DNA of 64,000 bases from the NCBI RefSeq assembly GCF_031755915.1, contig NC_083383.1, positions 25,398,501 to 25,462,500 on the forward strand, written 5' to 3'. Positions 27,167 through 41,400 of the stretch are shown piece by piece. How positions within the stretch are numbered: the first letter of the stretch is position 1; each line of letters begins with the position of its first letter. The notes under the pieces were generated by a model that saw only the letters and a list, made by a program, of their open reading frames with translations, was not told where the DNA came from and did no database searches. The translations under genes were made by a program, and so were the position numbers. The DNA is from Ziziphus jujuba. Lineage: Eukaryota > Streptophyta > Magnoliopsida > Rosales > Rhamnaceae.

Positions 27167-29387
27167 GGGTCTACAAACTTTTTGATAGTGGGATCCATTC
27201 ACAAATTTTACCAATACTATTTTTGGTGTCAAATTATTTCCATTGGAATAACAAAATAGAAAAGTCGTGCTGCTTTTAACAATGACATGCCACTAGAGAT
27301 GCACTAAACTGCATGTGAAATACCAAATAAAATTTGACATGACCTAAATTATACTTGTTACGTAAGATACTACTTGTCTGATACCTATTTGATATATATT
27401 TGTTATAATAAACATAGTATTCATCTGAATAAAATTTTAGAAAGAAGATTAAGGAGTACCAAATTGAGATTACTTTGAAGCTTGTTAACATAATTTCGTA
27501 AATTTATCCCTGTTATGAATTGCAAGCTAACCGCGTTCTCTTTTTTGTAGGCTGCACAACAGGAGATAAGCATGCTGAAACAAGAAATAGAAATACTACA
27601 AAAAGGCCTCAGGTATTTATATCTTAAGCAACTTCTTTTCATTAAATTAATTAAAAAGACGAAACATACAACTAATGAAAGAAAAGATAGAAAGGTGAAG
27701 AATTTCTAAAAATCAAGAACTTTAAGAAAACTGAATTGACAGCAAATAAATAATTAGTTAACTAGCAGTTTATAATTAGTTAGATGCTGAGTGTGTATGC
27801 TGACTGTACTGCTGAACTCATATTCCTTCAGTTCCTCTCCCTAAAACATATTTTGATACACACATTTCGATAGAAGGGTGAGTTGTTTAACTCATAAATC
27901 CCACCAGTATGTTCCCTCTGTGGTTCTGACGTATCAAGATGATCTTATTTATTTAAAACACAAAAAAAAAAAGGAAAAAAAAAAAAGTCTGCTTTTAAGA
28001 TAAAATAGTTGAAGAGCAAGGTTTACAAGTTTACAAACATCCATTTTGGTACTCTTTAAAAGATTTGTATTATACTTTGGTTGTGGGCCTCTTTGATATG
28101 AATAACCGGTCTGAGTTATTAGATTGGTGTACCATTTTATGTTTGATCCAATTAAACTGGACTATTTTGAAATTAGTAAAATTTGATTAAAGCGTATTTA
28201 AACTCGTTTAATCCCATTCAATCAAATCCAATACAGTCTCATATTCGAAAATGTCATTACATCACCAATGTGCTCAGTCCTTGTAAAAATAACAATGAGG
28301 CATCAACATAAATGTTGATTAAAATCTCTATTATTTTATTAATTTTCTTAAATTAATCTACATAATAGTTAATTAATATTTATTTAACATTTACTCTTTT
28401 TATTTGTGCTTCTTGTTATATTTTTTTTTTCTTATTTAGAGGTTTTTTTAATTAAAACTTACATTATTATTTAATAAGTAGTGCTACAAGCACCAACACG
28501 TATTATTATTTTATTAATTGGTATATTCATATAATCTAATATGAATACTAAAATTTTTAAATATATAGGTGAATTAAATAAATAAACTAATTAAATATCA
28601 TCATATTATTTTTCAAAACATGTGGTAAATATTTTTATCATTATAAGACTATATTTAATGATTCACGTATTACTTTTTTCTTTAAGTACCTATTGTCTAA
28701 TAAATTATAAAATAAACTTATATATTACAATAAATTTAATTTATTTATTCCACTTTACTTTTTATAATGTATTGAATTTACTTAAATAAATAAATAAATG
28801 ATCAATTAGGCATATAATGTATTAGCACTTAGCATGTATATAAAATGTGTTAGCACAAGCAAGGCACCAGAAGTAAATGTGGTTCTCGCCATTTAGGTTT
28901 TCCCAAAAGTACCCATAGTTTTAAAACCCATCACATTGACCTCTCTAGTGCATGCATATTAAATCATTTATAAACTTAGTTATAGTTTTCGACCTCTAAT
29001 GCAATTATCAAGTATAAGTTATGATGTTTACAAACTGAGTTGAATATGTTTATACTTTGCCGAGTTATATGGAGCATCTTGGACGTAATTCATTTTCGAC
29101 TGATAATAATGAAGAATTTGGTGATAATTGGATTAATAAATATCAAATAAAAAGTGTGGTGGGTTTTAAAACCAAGAGCACCTAGAATGCAACATCCAAA
29201 AATTAAAAAGTATCTAAGTGCAATTAATCCTTTGTATAATTAGTTGATTTACATAAATGCTTATACAAACATAATATAATTACACTTCATTCCAATATTA
29301 AATAGTGTGAAGCGTATATTTTAAAATATGTTAGTAGACGTTAATGGTAATTAATAAACCAAAATTTGCAGAAATTATATAAAAAAA

Positions 29388-29430
<43 letters not shown>

Positions 29431-32400
29431 GTGACAATCTTTGCAGGTATACATTTGAAGGGGGAGCTGCAACAATGTCTTTGGATGAACTGCAAGTTCT
29501 TGAAAAGAATCTTGAAATTTGGATTTATCATATACGCTCAACAAAGGTTCTTATTATACCAACATTATAATTTTTTCAAAACTAACATTATTAATTTACA
29601 ATGTGACATTTATATGCTAATGTTTTCCCCCTCCGTTTAACGAAACTAATTAGTTTAGCAAAATACAGATGGACATTATGTTTCAAGAGATCCAGCTATT
29701 GAGGAATAAGGTTAGTCTAATCTCCAAAGATTTTTTCTTTTCATGGTTTTATTTTTATTTAGTTATTTATTGACGAAATGTAATGATATATCTTTATGAA
29801 AAGTATCAAGGGAATTATTTAGGGTACTCAACTAAACTAATCAAAATATATGTTTGTAAAAGAATTTACTCTTAGAGCGCCTAAACTGGAAGCTACATAT
29901 GCATAAAAATCAATTTACGGTTGGATAAACAAAACTAATGACAATGAACACCACCTTGACAATATACTAAGAAAATTATTCCAAGTTTTCTCTTCAATTA
30001 ATATCAATCTAAAAACATACATGATGGTTAATAATAATTGTCTACTTTAGCTATGTTTTCTAGAGGCTAGAAATTGTCTCTTTTCTTTTCTTTTTAAACA
30101 TTGCTATCAACTTTAACTTACATTCTCAATATCTACCAAATCTTCAATGCCTTTAGTTATATTTTCCAATCTTTCGTGCCTTGAATAAAACGCTAAGGAC
30201 ATAGATTTCACCTAAGAGAGTTTATTGAAGTCGATTTGCATAACATGTGATTATCACGTGTCACTTTTATCCTGTTGTTTTTGAGAAAGGTTTATGAGCA
30301 GAAGATTGTCACCAGCTATACATATGATTGTTTAATTCGTAGCTCTATTGATTATGTGTTTGTTTTAAGAGTATTATAGAAATTCAGTTGGTTGTTTTAT
30401 TAGATTAGTCAAGTTTCAGCCATGTGGAGTTTGCTGATTTGTGGTTTTTTCTTGCAATGAAGTTAGTTGGTTTTCTTTATGACTTTTTGGAGTATAAAAG
30501 CCTTTCTCTTTAGCTTGTTTTCTTATAATCAAGCTTTCATTTTACAGAAATAATACAACTAAAAAATATTGTCTTCCCGATTCACTCTCAGCTCTTTATC
30601 CTATTCTTCAAGACCTAGGATTTTTGTTTTCTTAACTTCGTATCATAACTATCTCCATGGTGGATCTAAGCCTAGTTCTTACTATTTCTCCTTTTCCTAG
30701 CTTTGTTAATAAACTAGATGACTAAAATTTCTTTGCTTGGAAATCGAAAATTTAACCAGTAATCAAAGGCCATAAGTTCACAAAATTCCATAAAGTATCA
30801 GTCTTATGATAAATTTCTGAAGGGTTTGACATGTGATTTAGCATTTCAGTTCAAGATCATGATGATTGTGCATTCAAGACTATCTTAGAGGTACTATTAT
30901 TAAAGAAATCATTGGATCTTGTATTAACAAGATACGACCTATAAGCTTGGGAATGCAATGGCAAATCGTTATGCGATACAATCTCATAGTTGTGTTCCTC
31001 ATTATCGAAAATTGTTGTAAAATATGAAGAAAAATGCTCTTTTTGTTGATGATTATATCTTGAAGATGAAGAATTTGGCCAACAATTTGACAACTGCTGA
31101 GGATAATATTATCGAAACCAATTTGGTTATGTACATTCTTCAAGGATTAGGCTTTGATTTTGAACCAATCTCCACTATTTTTAAGGTACGTCCTTAGCAT
31201 ACTATTTTGTGGAAGTTCAAAACTAACTTTTGTCATATGAATCAAAGTTGGAAGGTTCTCATTAATAGTTCATCATGATGTTCCACATAAAGTTGCAACT
31301 TGGCTACCTGTGCTTCCCCTTCCCCTGTTTCTTCATCACAACTGTCTCCTCCTTATGAGACATCCTTTTCATTTTCTATGTCTTATCATGCTTTTGATCA
31401 TGTTTATTTAGTTTTCCCTTATCTTATTAATCCTCCAGTTGGTCTGACTGAACCAAATAGTCAAGTTTTTTATGCCGTGCAACAAATGTATAGTCGTGGT
31501 TTTGGCTCTTTTCATGGTAGCAGAGGCCGTGGCTTTTATGGTTGATGTGGTGTTCATTCTAAATCCAAATTGAGTGGAACTTATGGGCATATACTGTAGC
31601 TTTCTGTTATCATCACTTGTTATGGGTAATAATTTTAGCTTTGGATCTTTTACACTCAATTATTTGGTAGGTTCTTTTGCTTATGGATCTTCTTCTCCTA
31701 ATGCTAGGAATATGCCATTCTTTCATGCTTATTCTTTTGGAACACAACCACTTATGCTTGTTACTCAATTTGGCTCTCAGCTTGTTATCACATAGCCTTA
31801 TGGTTTACTTCCTTCATCTTCAACCTCTTCAATTTCCACCACATGCGTCTCATTATCCACCATTGGAATGTCTTGCTCATGCTCAATCTTATCCACAATC
31901 TTAATTGCACTTTGTTTCCTGACCAATTTCATAGTTTGGCTTCTCTTTAGGTTCCAGCTCTGTCACTCCATTTTATCGAGCTCTAAATATTTTAATTCCA
32001 TCTTAAGGAAATTTCGTGTGCATTACTAATTCAACTTCTAAACCTGCATCTTCTCTGGTTTTTTTTGTCTCGGAATAGTTTGCTGGCACATGTTAGACTA
32101 CAACACCAATGACTTTACTTCGTATCTTGATAGTGGGGCTATAGATCACCTCACTGCAAATAGTGATGCTCTCTTGGATCATATTGAATACAAAGGTCAA
32201 AAGTTGCTAGTGGTCCACTAATATCACTATGTTGGTAATACTTTCATCCATACTTGCACAACTAACATTTGACTTTTTAATGTCTTAATTGTTCCGTCAA
32301 TAACCAATAACTTATTTCTCAAAGCTTACTCGAGAGAATGATTTAGCTATTAAGTTTAAATGCTTCCTGTTGTGTTCTTAAAGACCAATAAGGAACTCCA

Positions 32401-35400
32401 CTTCTAAAGTAAGTGCTTGTTAAAGGCTTGCAAAAGTTGCTCCTTCCAACTGTTGGTCATCCCTCGACCTTATTTTCTTCATTTTCATTACCTCCTTCAA
32501 CTGCTTGTTCCTTTACACACACTAACCTCACATTCTTGTTTAAATTTTTCTAACTGTATTGTTGATTCTTAGACTAGTTTTAAGTCATGTTTTCCGATTC
32601 TTTCTTTTTGTAAATCTTTTTGTCCTAAGATTTCTTCTACTTTGCATGTTGTTGGTAACCAATCATTCAATACTTGTAATTCCTTTTCTTCAAGTGACTT
32701 TACTAAATCTTCTTTAAATATAGATAAAATTGTTCAGCCTATTTTAATTGCTTTTGCTTCTTCCATTTCAACATAATCCATGATAGCATCTAAAACAAAA
32801 ACTAATCTAAATATTATGCAACAACAATTTGGACATCCTGCATCAAATGTTTTGTCCTAAATTCTTAGCATTTGTAATATTTATCATTCATCTTCATTTG
32901 TTGCTCCATTTTGTGTACATGTCAATTTGGCAAACAGCATTTAACATATTTTCCTTCATCTAATACTTGAGCCTCTAATCTTTTAAAACTCATCCATACT
33001 GATCTCTGGGGCCTTGCTCCCATGGCTTAGTTGAACGTTTCTCTATTATATCAAGTTTTTGGATGATCATACATGATTGTGTAGATCTATCCTCTCAAAC
33101 TCAAATATGAGGCTTTGTCAATGTTTTATTCATTTCCAAACTGCAGGACCAAGAGCTTTTAAAAGAATACAAAAACTGTACAATTCAATTGTTAGGTGAT
33201 TTTCATTCTATCTTGCCTTATCTTTCTAAGCTAGCCTTATTTACATGCTCAAAATGATTATGTTTAATGCAAACACAGGCACATTATTGAAGTTGCGTTT
33301 AGCTTACTTGCACAAGCTAAGATGTTGTTAGTTTATTGGTTTGATGCTTTTTAATGTGCAGTCTATATCATAAATAGGTTGCCAACTCAAGCTTTACAAC
33401 AACAAATCCTTTTTCATTTGTTACTTCATCAAGTCTCTGATTTTATATTCTTTCATCGCACTTGCTATCCCTTCCTTTGACCTTTTAATACTCGCGAATT
33501 CCAATATCATATTGAAGAAGTATGTTTTTCTTGATTATAATTCAGATCATAAGGGGTACAAGTGTCTACATCATTCATGTTGCATTTATATTTCAAAGAG
33601 TGTTAACCTACATTTTAAGGGTTGTTTTCATCTTCTTTTAAATCCTCTTATTTACATTCATCTACTTTCTTTATTCTTAATCGTTCTCACTCCAATAATA
33701 ATTCAATACCATCTTAGTCTAGCTTTTTTTAATGATTCCACTACACCTCTTATCATGTCACAGCCTCATTTAGTTCCCTCTTCTATGCCTTCTTTGCCAC
33801 CTACGATTCAATTACATATTGCTTTACCTATTTCCTCATCTTCTCCTACAATTTACGTTTTCCTTGCTTAAAATTAGACACACTAATCATCCAATACTAA
33901 CACATTCCAAAACAGGCTTTTTGAAATCAAAGTCCTTTATAACTATTCAGCGTCCTCTCCTTTATATTGATTTTTCTTCTATACTTGAACCAACATTTCT
34001 AATGCTTTGTTTGAACAACAATGGAAGGCTACAATGAACTTGGAATTTAATTTCCTTATGCGCAATAAAATTTTGGATTTGTATCCTTGTATTTCTAAAA
34101 TTCCTTTCATTGGCAATACATGGATTTTTTAAAAAAAATACAAGGTTGATGGTGCTATTGAGAGGTTGAAAGCTAGATTTCTAGTAAATGGGCTTTATCA
34201 AATACCTTGAATTGATTATACTAACACCTTTATTCCAATCATAAGGCATTCTATCTTATTTTAGCTTTATCAAATGATTAGGAGGTTAGACAGTTTGATT
34301 TAAATAATGCCTTCCTCATGCACAATAAAACATGGGATTTATATTCATGGAATGTCTCTTAAGCGCAATAAGTGGGTTTATTAAAACAAAATATAAGGCT
34401 GAAGGTACTATTGATATATTGAGAGCTAGATTTGTAGCATAAAGGTTTTATCAAAGGCCTGGTATTGAATATATCGAGACCTGTAGTCCAATCATAAAGC
34501 CTGCTACAATTCAAATTGTCATTGGCTTTATCAAATAATTGAGAGGTTAGACAATTTAATTTTAATAATGTTTTCCTGAATAGTGATTTGCAAATGTCAA
34601 TTTATATGATGCAGCCTCAAGGTATTGTTAAGTCAAATTTCCCTCATCATGCTTTCAAGTTGTCTATAAAGATTTGTATGGTTTTAAGCATGAAATTAGT
34701 GCTTGGTTTGATAAACTAAAAGACATTCTTTCAAGTTTTGGATTGAATAAGTTACAAGCTAGTACTTCATTGTTTATCCTCAAGTTTAATGTAGCTTATG
34801 TGTTACTTCTAGTGTATGTCAATGACATCGTAATCATTGGGAACAATCCTCAATTATTGTTCATCTAATACAATAATTCCTAATAATTTTTTGCTCAAGG
34901 ATTCAAGTGTTACATAATATTTTCTCAGAATTGATGTTATTAGAACTAGTTCTACCATGTTTTTAAGTTGACCAAAATATATCTCTAATACATTAAAAAG
35001 GACAAAATTTGATGGAGCCAAATTGATATTTGAAGTGAACCAAGGATGGTTCTAAAGAGGAAGTAGAAATATGTTTGATGTTGGTAATTGTTTTGTATGA
35101 AGCTTTGATCTTGTGTTTGAATAGGAAACAAGCAACCGATAAGTTGCTTATACAAACCGATAGATTTTTTTGGCTTTTTCTCCTTCTATTTTCAAACACA
35201 ATTGTACCAAAAAGCTTAATCCTTCATTACACAACTTAGCAACATATTAAAATACTAAAAACAATGTGAACACAATGTATCACTTGTAGGCTTCTCATAG
35301 CTTTCCCCAAGTTGAAGTGGCCTCTTCTTATTTGACACATGTCATGTGAATACTTGGTTGATTTCACAATCCAATCTAAGTATGCCAAGTCATAAGGTCC

Positions 35401-38400
35401 TTTAAGTAGGTCAAGTAGGTTAAGTAGGTCCAGCAGCTCACTTTAACTGATTCTAAACCTTGTTTCTAAATACAATTACATGCTCTTTGAGGTTCCTAAT
35501 CACTAGTTAAAGATTCTGGAAAAAAAGTTTAAAAACTAACTTGTACAACAAAACCAAATGCACGAAAAACAAATTCAAAACATGAAAACAAAATCCCTTA
35601 GCATTCTCATTGCCTCGAGTTTACATGACTTTGGTTGCTAACAATTGCCATTATGTTCTAACACTCTTTAGCAATGTTAAGAACAACATTTATTAAAGTT
35701 TAGGAAAAACATTTATTAAAGTGCTAAGTTTTTCAAAAATTTCTCTTGGAAGTGGTTTGGTAAGAATATTTGCAAGTTGATCTTGAGTTGGAAAATGTAC
35801 AAAACAAATTTCTTTGTTCTTCGTGACCTCCCTCATGTAATGGTACTTAATTGGAATATGCTTGGTCCTTCTATGTTGCACTTGATTTTTAGCTTTTGCA
35901 ATGGCAAATGTCTTGTCACAAAAAATAATAGTTCGATTCTTTTACTTGCATCCCAATTCTTCTTGCAATTTCCTAGCCTAATTGATTTAATTTATACTGT
36001 AGAAGCTTAAATGTGTTTTGCCTCAGCTGTGGATCATGTAGTTGTTCCTTATTTGTCTGAGCTCCATGAAAATAAACCTAAATAAAAAATAAATAAGTAT
36101 TTAGACGTGATATTCATGTCTTCTAAGCTTCCATTCCAAATGTTCTAGCAATTTCCTTAGCTAGATGTGTTGTCACAAAAAATAATAGTCAGATTTGCTT
36201 ACTTGCATCCCAAGTTTTCTCTTGCTTTATTTGATGCTGCTGAAGTTGCAATGTGTATTGCTTAACTATGGATTGTGTTTTTGTTCCTTGTTTGTGTGAA
36301 CTCCATGAAAATGGACTTGAATCAAATGTAAATAAGTATCTAGAGGTGCTCTTCATGTATTTTAAGCTTCATGCTTAATCATTATCACAATATCCGATAA
36401 ACTTGCATCCATGTCCACATTTCAACCAAACACCATGGCTTACTGTGCCTTTGACATACCTTAATACTCTCTTTGCTGCTTGATAATGATTTTAAGATAG
36501 AGAACACATGAATCTTGAAAGCATACTTGTTTATGTTTCAAGCTTGAAAGTGCCTCCATTGTCTATAAACCGAGCCATTTACCTTAGGAAATCCATTGTC
36601 TAGTTCAAATTTAGTATTTTGAGCCATTGGTGTATGACCATGCTTACTATTCTCTAGCTAAAATTTTTTAAGCAAATCTAAAGCATATTTTTCTTAAGAT
36701 AGAATAATACTTTTGCTTGTTTGCTTAATCTTCATGTTAAGAAAATAATGCATGAATCCAAAATTTGATATATCATACATATGTTTCATATTTGTTTAGA
36801 ATCTTTTTATGACTTGAACATTACAAGCTATTATAACTAGATCATCGACATATAAACAGATTACCATCATGTCTTCAATTAAGCTTGCCTTAATGTAGGA
36901 GATTTGGTTCATTTTCGTTTTCAACAAAGCCTTCGTTTACCAAGAACTCATCAATTTGACTATACAATGCTCTTGGTACTTGTTAGAAACTGTATAAAGC
37001 TTTAAGAAGCTTGTAAAACTTCCCCTCCTCTCATTTTATGCCAAACCCTTCATATTGTTCTACATGGACCTTCGCTTTCAATATACCATTTAGAAATACA
37101 AATTTGACATCCAAATGGTAAATTATCCATGAGTTGTTTGCAGCAATGGTTAGTAGAAGTCTAATGGTTTAATGATTTGCTATGTGTACAAATGTTTCAC
37201 TATAATTTATGTCATATTGTTGTAAATATCATTTAAACAAGTGATGCCTTATGTTTGTTTAAGGTTGCATTTGGATCTAGTTTGGTTCTATAAATCCATT
37301 TGATACTAATGAGATGTCCATCTCTCGGTCTTGGTACCAAACTTCAAGTATTGTTCTTTTCAAACCTTTAAATATCCTCTTTCATTGCATCTTGTCATTC
37401 ATGGACTTGTGAAGCATTACTAAATGCTGTAGGATCATGTGCAGCTATGCCAACCCTTTTAAAAATCTCATCAAATGAACCCCCACCTCCTTTCCAAACA
37501 TGGTACTCATTATATGGATCATCTTTATCATCAATCTCAAAAGCAATATCATTGTTTTGTTAAAAAGTTAAAATTTTTTATTAAATATAAATACTTTTTT
37601 TCACTTCTTTGTCAACCAATTCCAAAAAGCATTCTCATATACCATAATATCATAGAAAACAACAACTTGCTTCTTTTTTGCTTTCTTATCAAGCTTGGTT
37701 CTTCTTGCATCAAGTATATGCATATAAAACACAATCCTGAATACTTTCAAATGATCAATAGAAGGTTTGAAACCATATCATAGCATATTTGATTTTTTAG
37801 GCTCATTGCCTTGCTTAAAAGTCTATTTTGAAGGTACGCATTCATATTTGCAACCTTGATCCTAAACTGTTTGGTAAGAACTTCTCATGCAGTAAGCATC
37901 TTGCCAATACATAATGGTATGATTTTTCCTTTCACTTACACCATTTTGTTGTGGTGTGTATGACATTGTAAGTTTATGCACAATATTATCTTGCTTTTAA
38001 ATATCTTAGAAAACATTTGAAGTGTCCTCACCTTCATTATCAGTTTTAATAGCTTTGATAGTTATTTGCGCTTAGTTCTTAATAAGTGTTTTAATTTCTT
38101 GAAATGTTGCTCCCATTTTTAATTTTTGCTTAAGAAAGTAAATCCAACACTTTCTTGAGTAAACATCTATAAAGATAACAAAGTACTTTCTTCTTTCATG
38201 TTTTGCTTCATTCATAGGTACACATCTAAATGCACAAGTTGTAACTTGTTTTTTGATCTGTCGAGCCTTGTCAATGGAAAGAAAATTCTTGTTAACTTGC
38301 CAAATTAACATGTTTGGCATGCAAATTTATCTTCTTAGATTATGGTAAATTGTTCCACAACGTTTTGAGCTTGCATTTTCTTTAAAGTTGCATAATTGAA

Positions 38401-41400
38401 ATGGTTGAATCTTTTGTGCCACAATCTTGAAAACTCATCAAGATTGGCTATCAAAATCGATTGATTTTGAATTTCGAAATCAGCCACAAGGTTATTGTCT
38501 TTCATATGTATGAAAAGTATCATTTTGTCATCCTAGGAAATTTCACAATATCATTTAAAAACTCTAAAGTGTGTAACCTTTTTTCATAAGTTGTGGTACG
38601 CTTAATAAGTTCTTAGATAAGTCTGGAACATACAAAACATTTATGATAAGTGCAATACCTTAAGTTGTTTTGATGACTACATCACCTCTACCTTACTTGC
38701 ATAATTTCTTCATTTATAGCTTTGATTTTTGTTGCAATTCTGTTGTCTACATTGACAAATAGATATTGGTTGTAGCTCATGTGATTAGTGTAGCCACTAT
38801 CCAAAATCCAAGCCTCTTTGCTTGTACTTGCCAAGTTGCATGAAGTTGTGAATGTATGCTTGTGATCATGGTGGTTGTTGTTGTTATTGTTGACAAGTTC
38901 TTTTACATGTCTAGAATCTTGTCTTCAATTCCTTCTCTTACGTTCTTTTACATATCTAGAATCTTTCTTTCATTCCTTCTCTTATACTCTTTAAACATAA
39001 TTGAATTGCTTGCATATCTTGCATTGAACATTTAGTCTTCACAACAAACTTTAGCTGTGTGACCTTGTTTCTTGCAATTAAAGCAATATCCAAAACTTTT
39101 ATTCCCTCTTCCTTTGCTCATGATATTCTTGACTTTGTTTTGCCTTTCAAATGGTTGAGCACCGAAAACAACTTTACCTTTGTTCTTTGCCACAAGTGCT
39201 GCCTCAATAAGGTTAATTCACTCTGCTATCTATAGCTCCTTCTTTGTTCTGTGGCTTGTAAGGCATTAAACAATTCATACAATGCAATTCGACAAGATTC
39301 TCTTATTTCTTCTAATGATAAAATCTTGGACTCAAACCTTTCAAGAAGATAAGTTAAGATCTTTTCTATAATCATTTGATCTAGTAAAACTTCAACACAC
39401 AATCTGATTTAGTTAGCAACTTTCATAACTTTGTTGGCAAAATCCTTTAATGGTTCACTTTCATCCATTTTGAAGTTTTCAAATTCATTTTAAACGTTGA
39501 GAATTTGTATATGCCACTTCCTTATGATCCCTTGAAACTCTTCTTGACTCTTTTCTTAAGCTTATTTTGGTGTAGAACACAACATGATTCTTGTGAAGAT
39601 ATCATCGAATATAACTACTTTTGTTGTCATGAGAGCTTTGAATGGTCTTGCATTCCTTTCATAATGGAGCTTGATTTGGTTTATGGAAGCTCTTGCCGTT
39701 GATGGTTTTGGTTCATAGTCCGTTTCTATTACCTCCATAAGATCAAAAGCTAGTAAATAAGCTTTCATCTTTATTAATTAAACAGGATAGTTCTCTCTGC
39801 TAAAAAATGAGAAGATGTCATTGAAACCACTTAGAGTTTGTGGTTTTTAACTCACAAAGGATTGAAATCTAATATCAATTTAAAGTGAGGCAAAGTTGGT
39901 TCTCAAGAGGAAATAGAAATATTTCTTTATGTTAGTAATTGTTTTGTATGAAGCTTTGGTCTTAAGTTTGAGTTGGAAATAAGCAACCGAAGAGCTACTT
40001 ATACAAATCAAGAGTTGTTTTTTCTTTCTTTTATTTGCAAACACAAATTGAACCAAAAAGCTTAATCTTTAATTACATAACTTAGCAATATATTACAACA
40101 CCAAAAACAGTGTGAACATAAGCCTTTGTAATTAACCATGAGAACAAATGAACAAAGAGAATTTCAAAGTGAAGCAAACCATCAAATATGACTACTATGT
40201 CACCATGGAGGTCTAATGGAGTCTTACCACTCACTGGTTTATCATAGCTTTCCTTAAGTTACCTTTCCTTGCTTGACACATGTTATCTGAACAATTGGTT
40301 GATTTTATGGTCCAATTAGAGCATGCCAACTCACAAACTCCTCTGAGTAGGTAAAGTTGGTAAAGTAGCTTAAGCGGCTCACTTAAACCAATTCTAAAGC
40401 ATGTTCTTAAACACAATTACTAGCTCTTCAAGGTTCACAATCAAAAGACTCTAGAAAACAAGTTCAAAGACTAGCTTCTATAGAAAAACTAAATGTAAGA
40501 AAAAGAAATTTAAAACATGAAAACACAATTCCTCAGCATTGTCATTGCCTCAAGTTTACATGACTTTGGTTAGTACAATTACCATTACATTCTAGCGATA
40601 TCTACATCTACGTGTTCAAGTAGAAAGTTATCCTAATTTGATGGGGATTTGTTTGCTAAACCTAGTGTTGATTTAAGCACAGTGGGTGTTTTTAATTATT
40701 TGTCCATCATCAAACAAGATATCTCCTATACAGTAAGTACTATTAGCCAATTTCTTCAACTGTGGTTCATTGGCAAGCTTACAAGAAAGTGCTTTGATAT
40801 TTGAAAGGAACACTTTTATATGGTTTAAAAATTAATACCAAATAAGAAATTAATATTGACTTCAAAATCTGAGAGCTACGTGACGTGAGGTAGAATATGT
40901 AGCGCTTTCTCACATCACGTCTAAGATTTGTTGACTTCAAAATCTGTCTCATGAATTTCAACTTAATATTGCTTGCCTAATATTTTGAATTGACAACAAA
41001 AGAGATGCAGCATTAGCACCTAGTGATGTGTTACATGCAAAAGTCAAACATACTGAGATAGACTTGCATTTTGTAAGGGATAAAGTGACTAAAAGTTTTT
41101 AGAAATACTATATATACCTACAATAGAGCAGCTAACAAAAATTTTTGCTAACATAACTCATTTTCTCTTCCTTAGAAACAAGTTAAATATTGCATATGTC
41201 AAAAATGATCAACAATCAAGATAGTTTATGGTTAGAAGAAATTAAAAATGTTGTAGTTCTAAGGGGGCAACTATGGAGAAAAACATTTTTAGTCAGGATG
41301 AAAGTCATGACTAAAAGTGAAAATGTTCGTGACTAAAAGCTTTATTTTTTAATCCATAGCTAGGAACAACTTGTTTTAGTCATAGAGAATTTCCGATGAG

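Larger units (their letters stand above)
24615..27550 (+). other. AGL12 intron 2 (2936 bp)
   Basis: No coding sequence is visible. The intron contains (TA)n at 25022-25043, compound (CA)n(TA)n at 25206-25247, several poly-A runs and two MITE-like segments (26518-26896 and 27027-27246). A long early intron is common in MIKC genes and can carry regulatory sites, but I recognise none with confidence. Confidence 0.75.
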
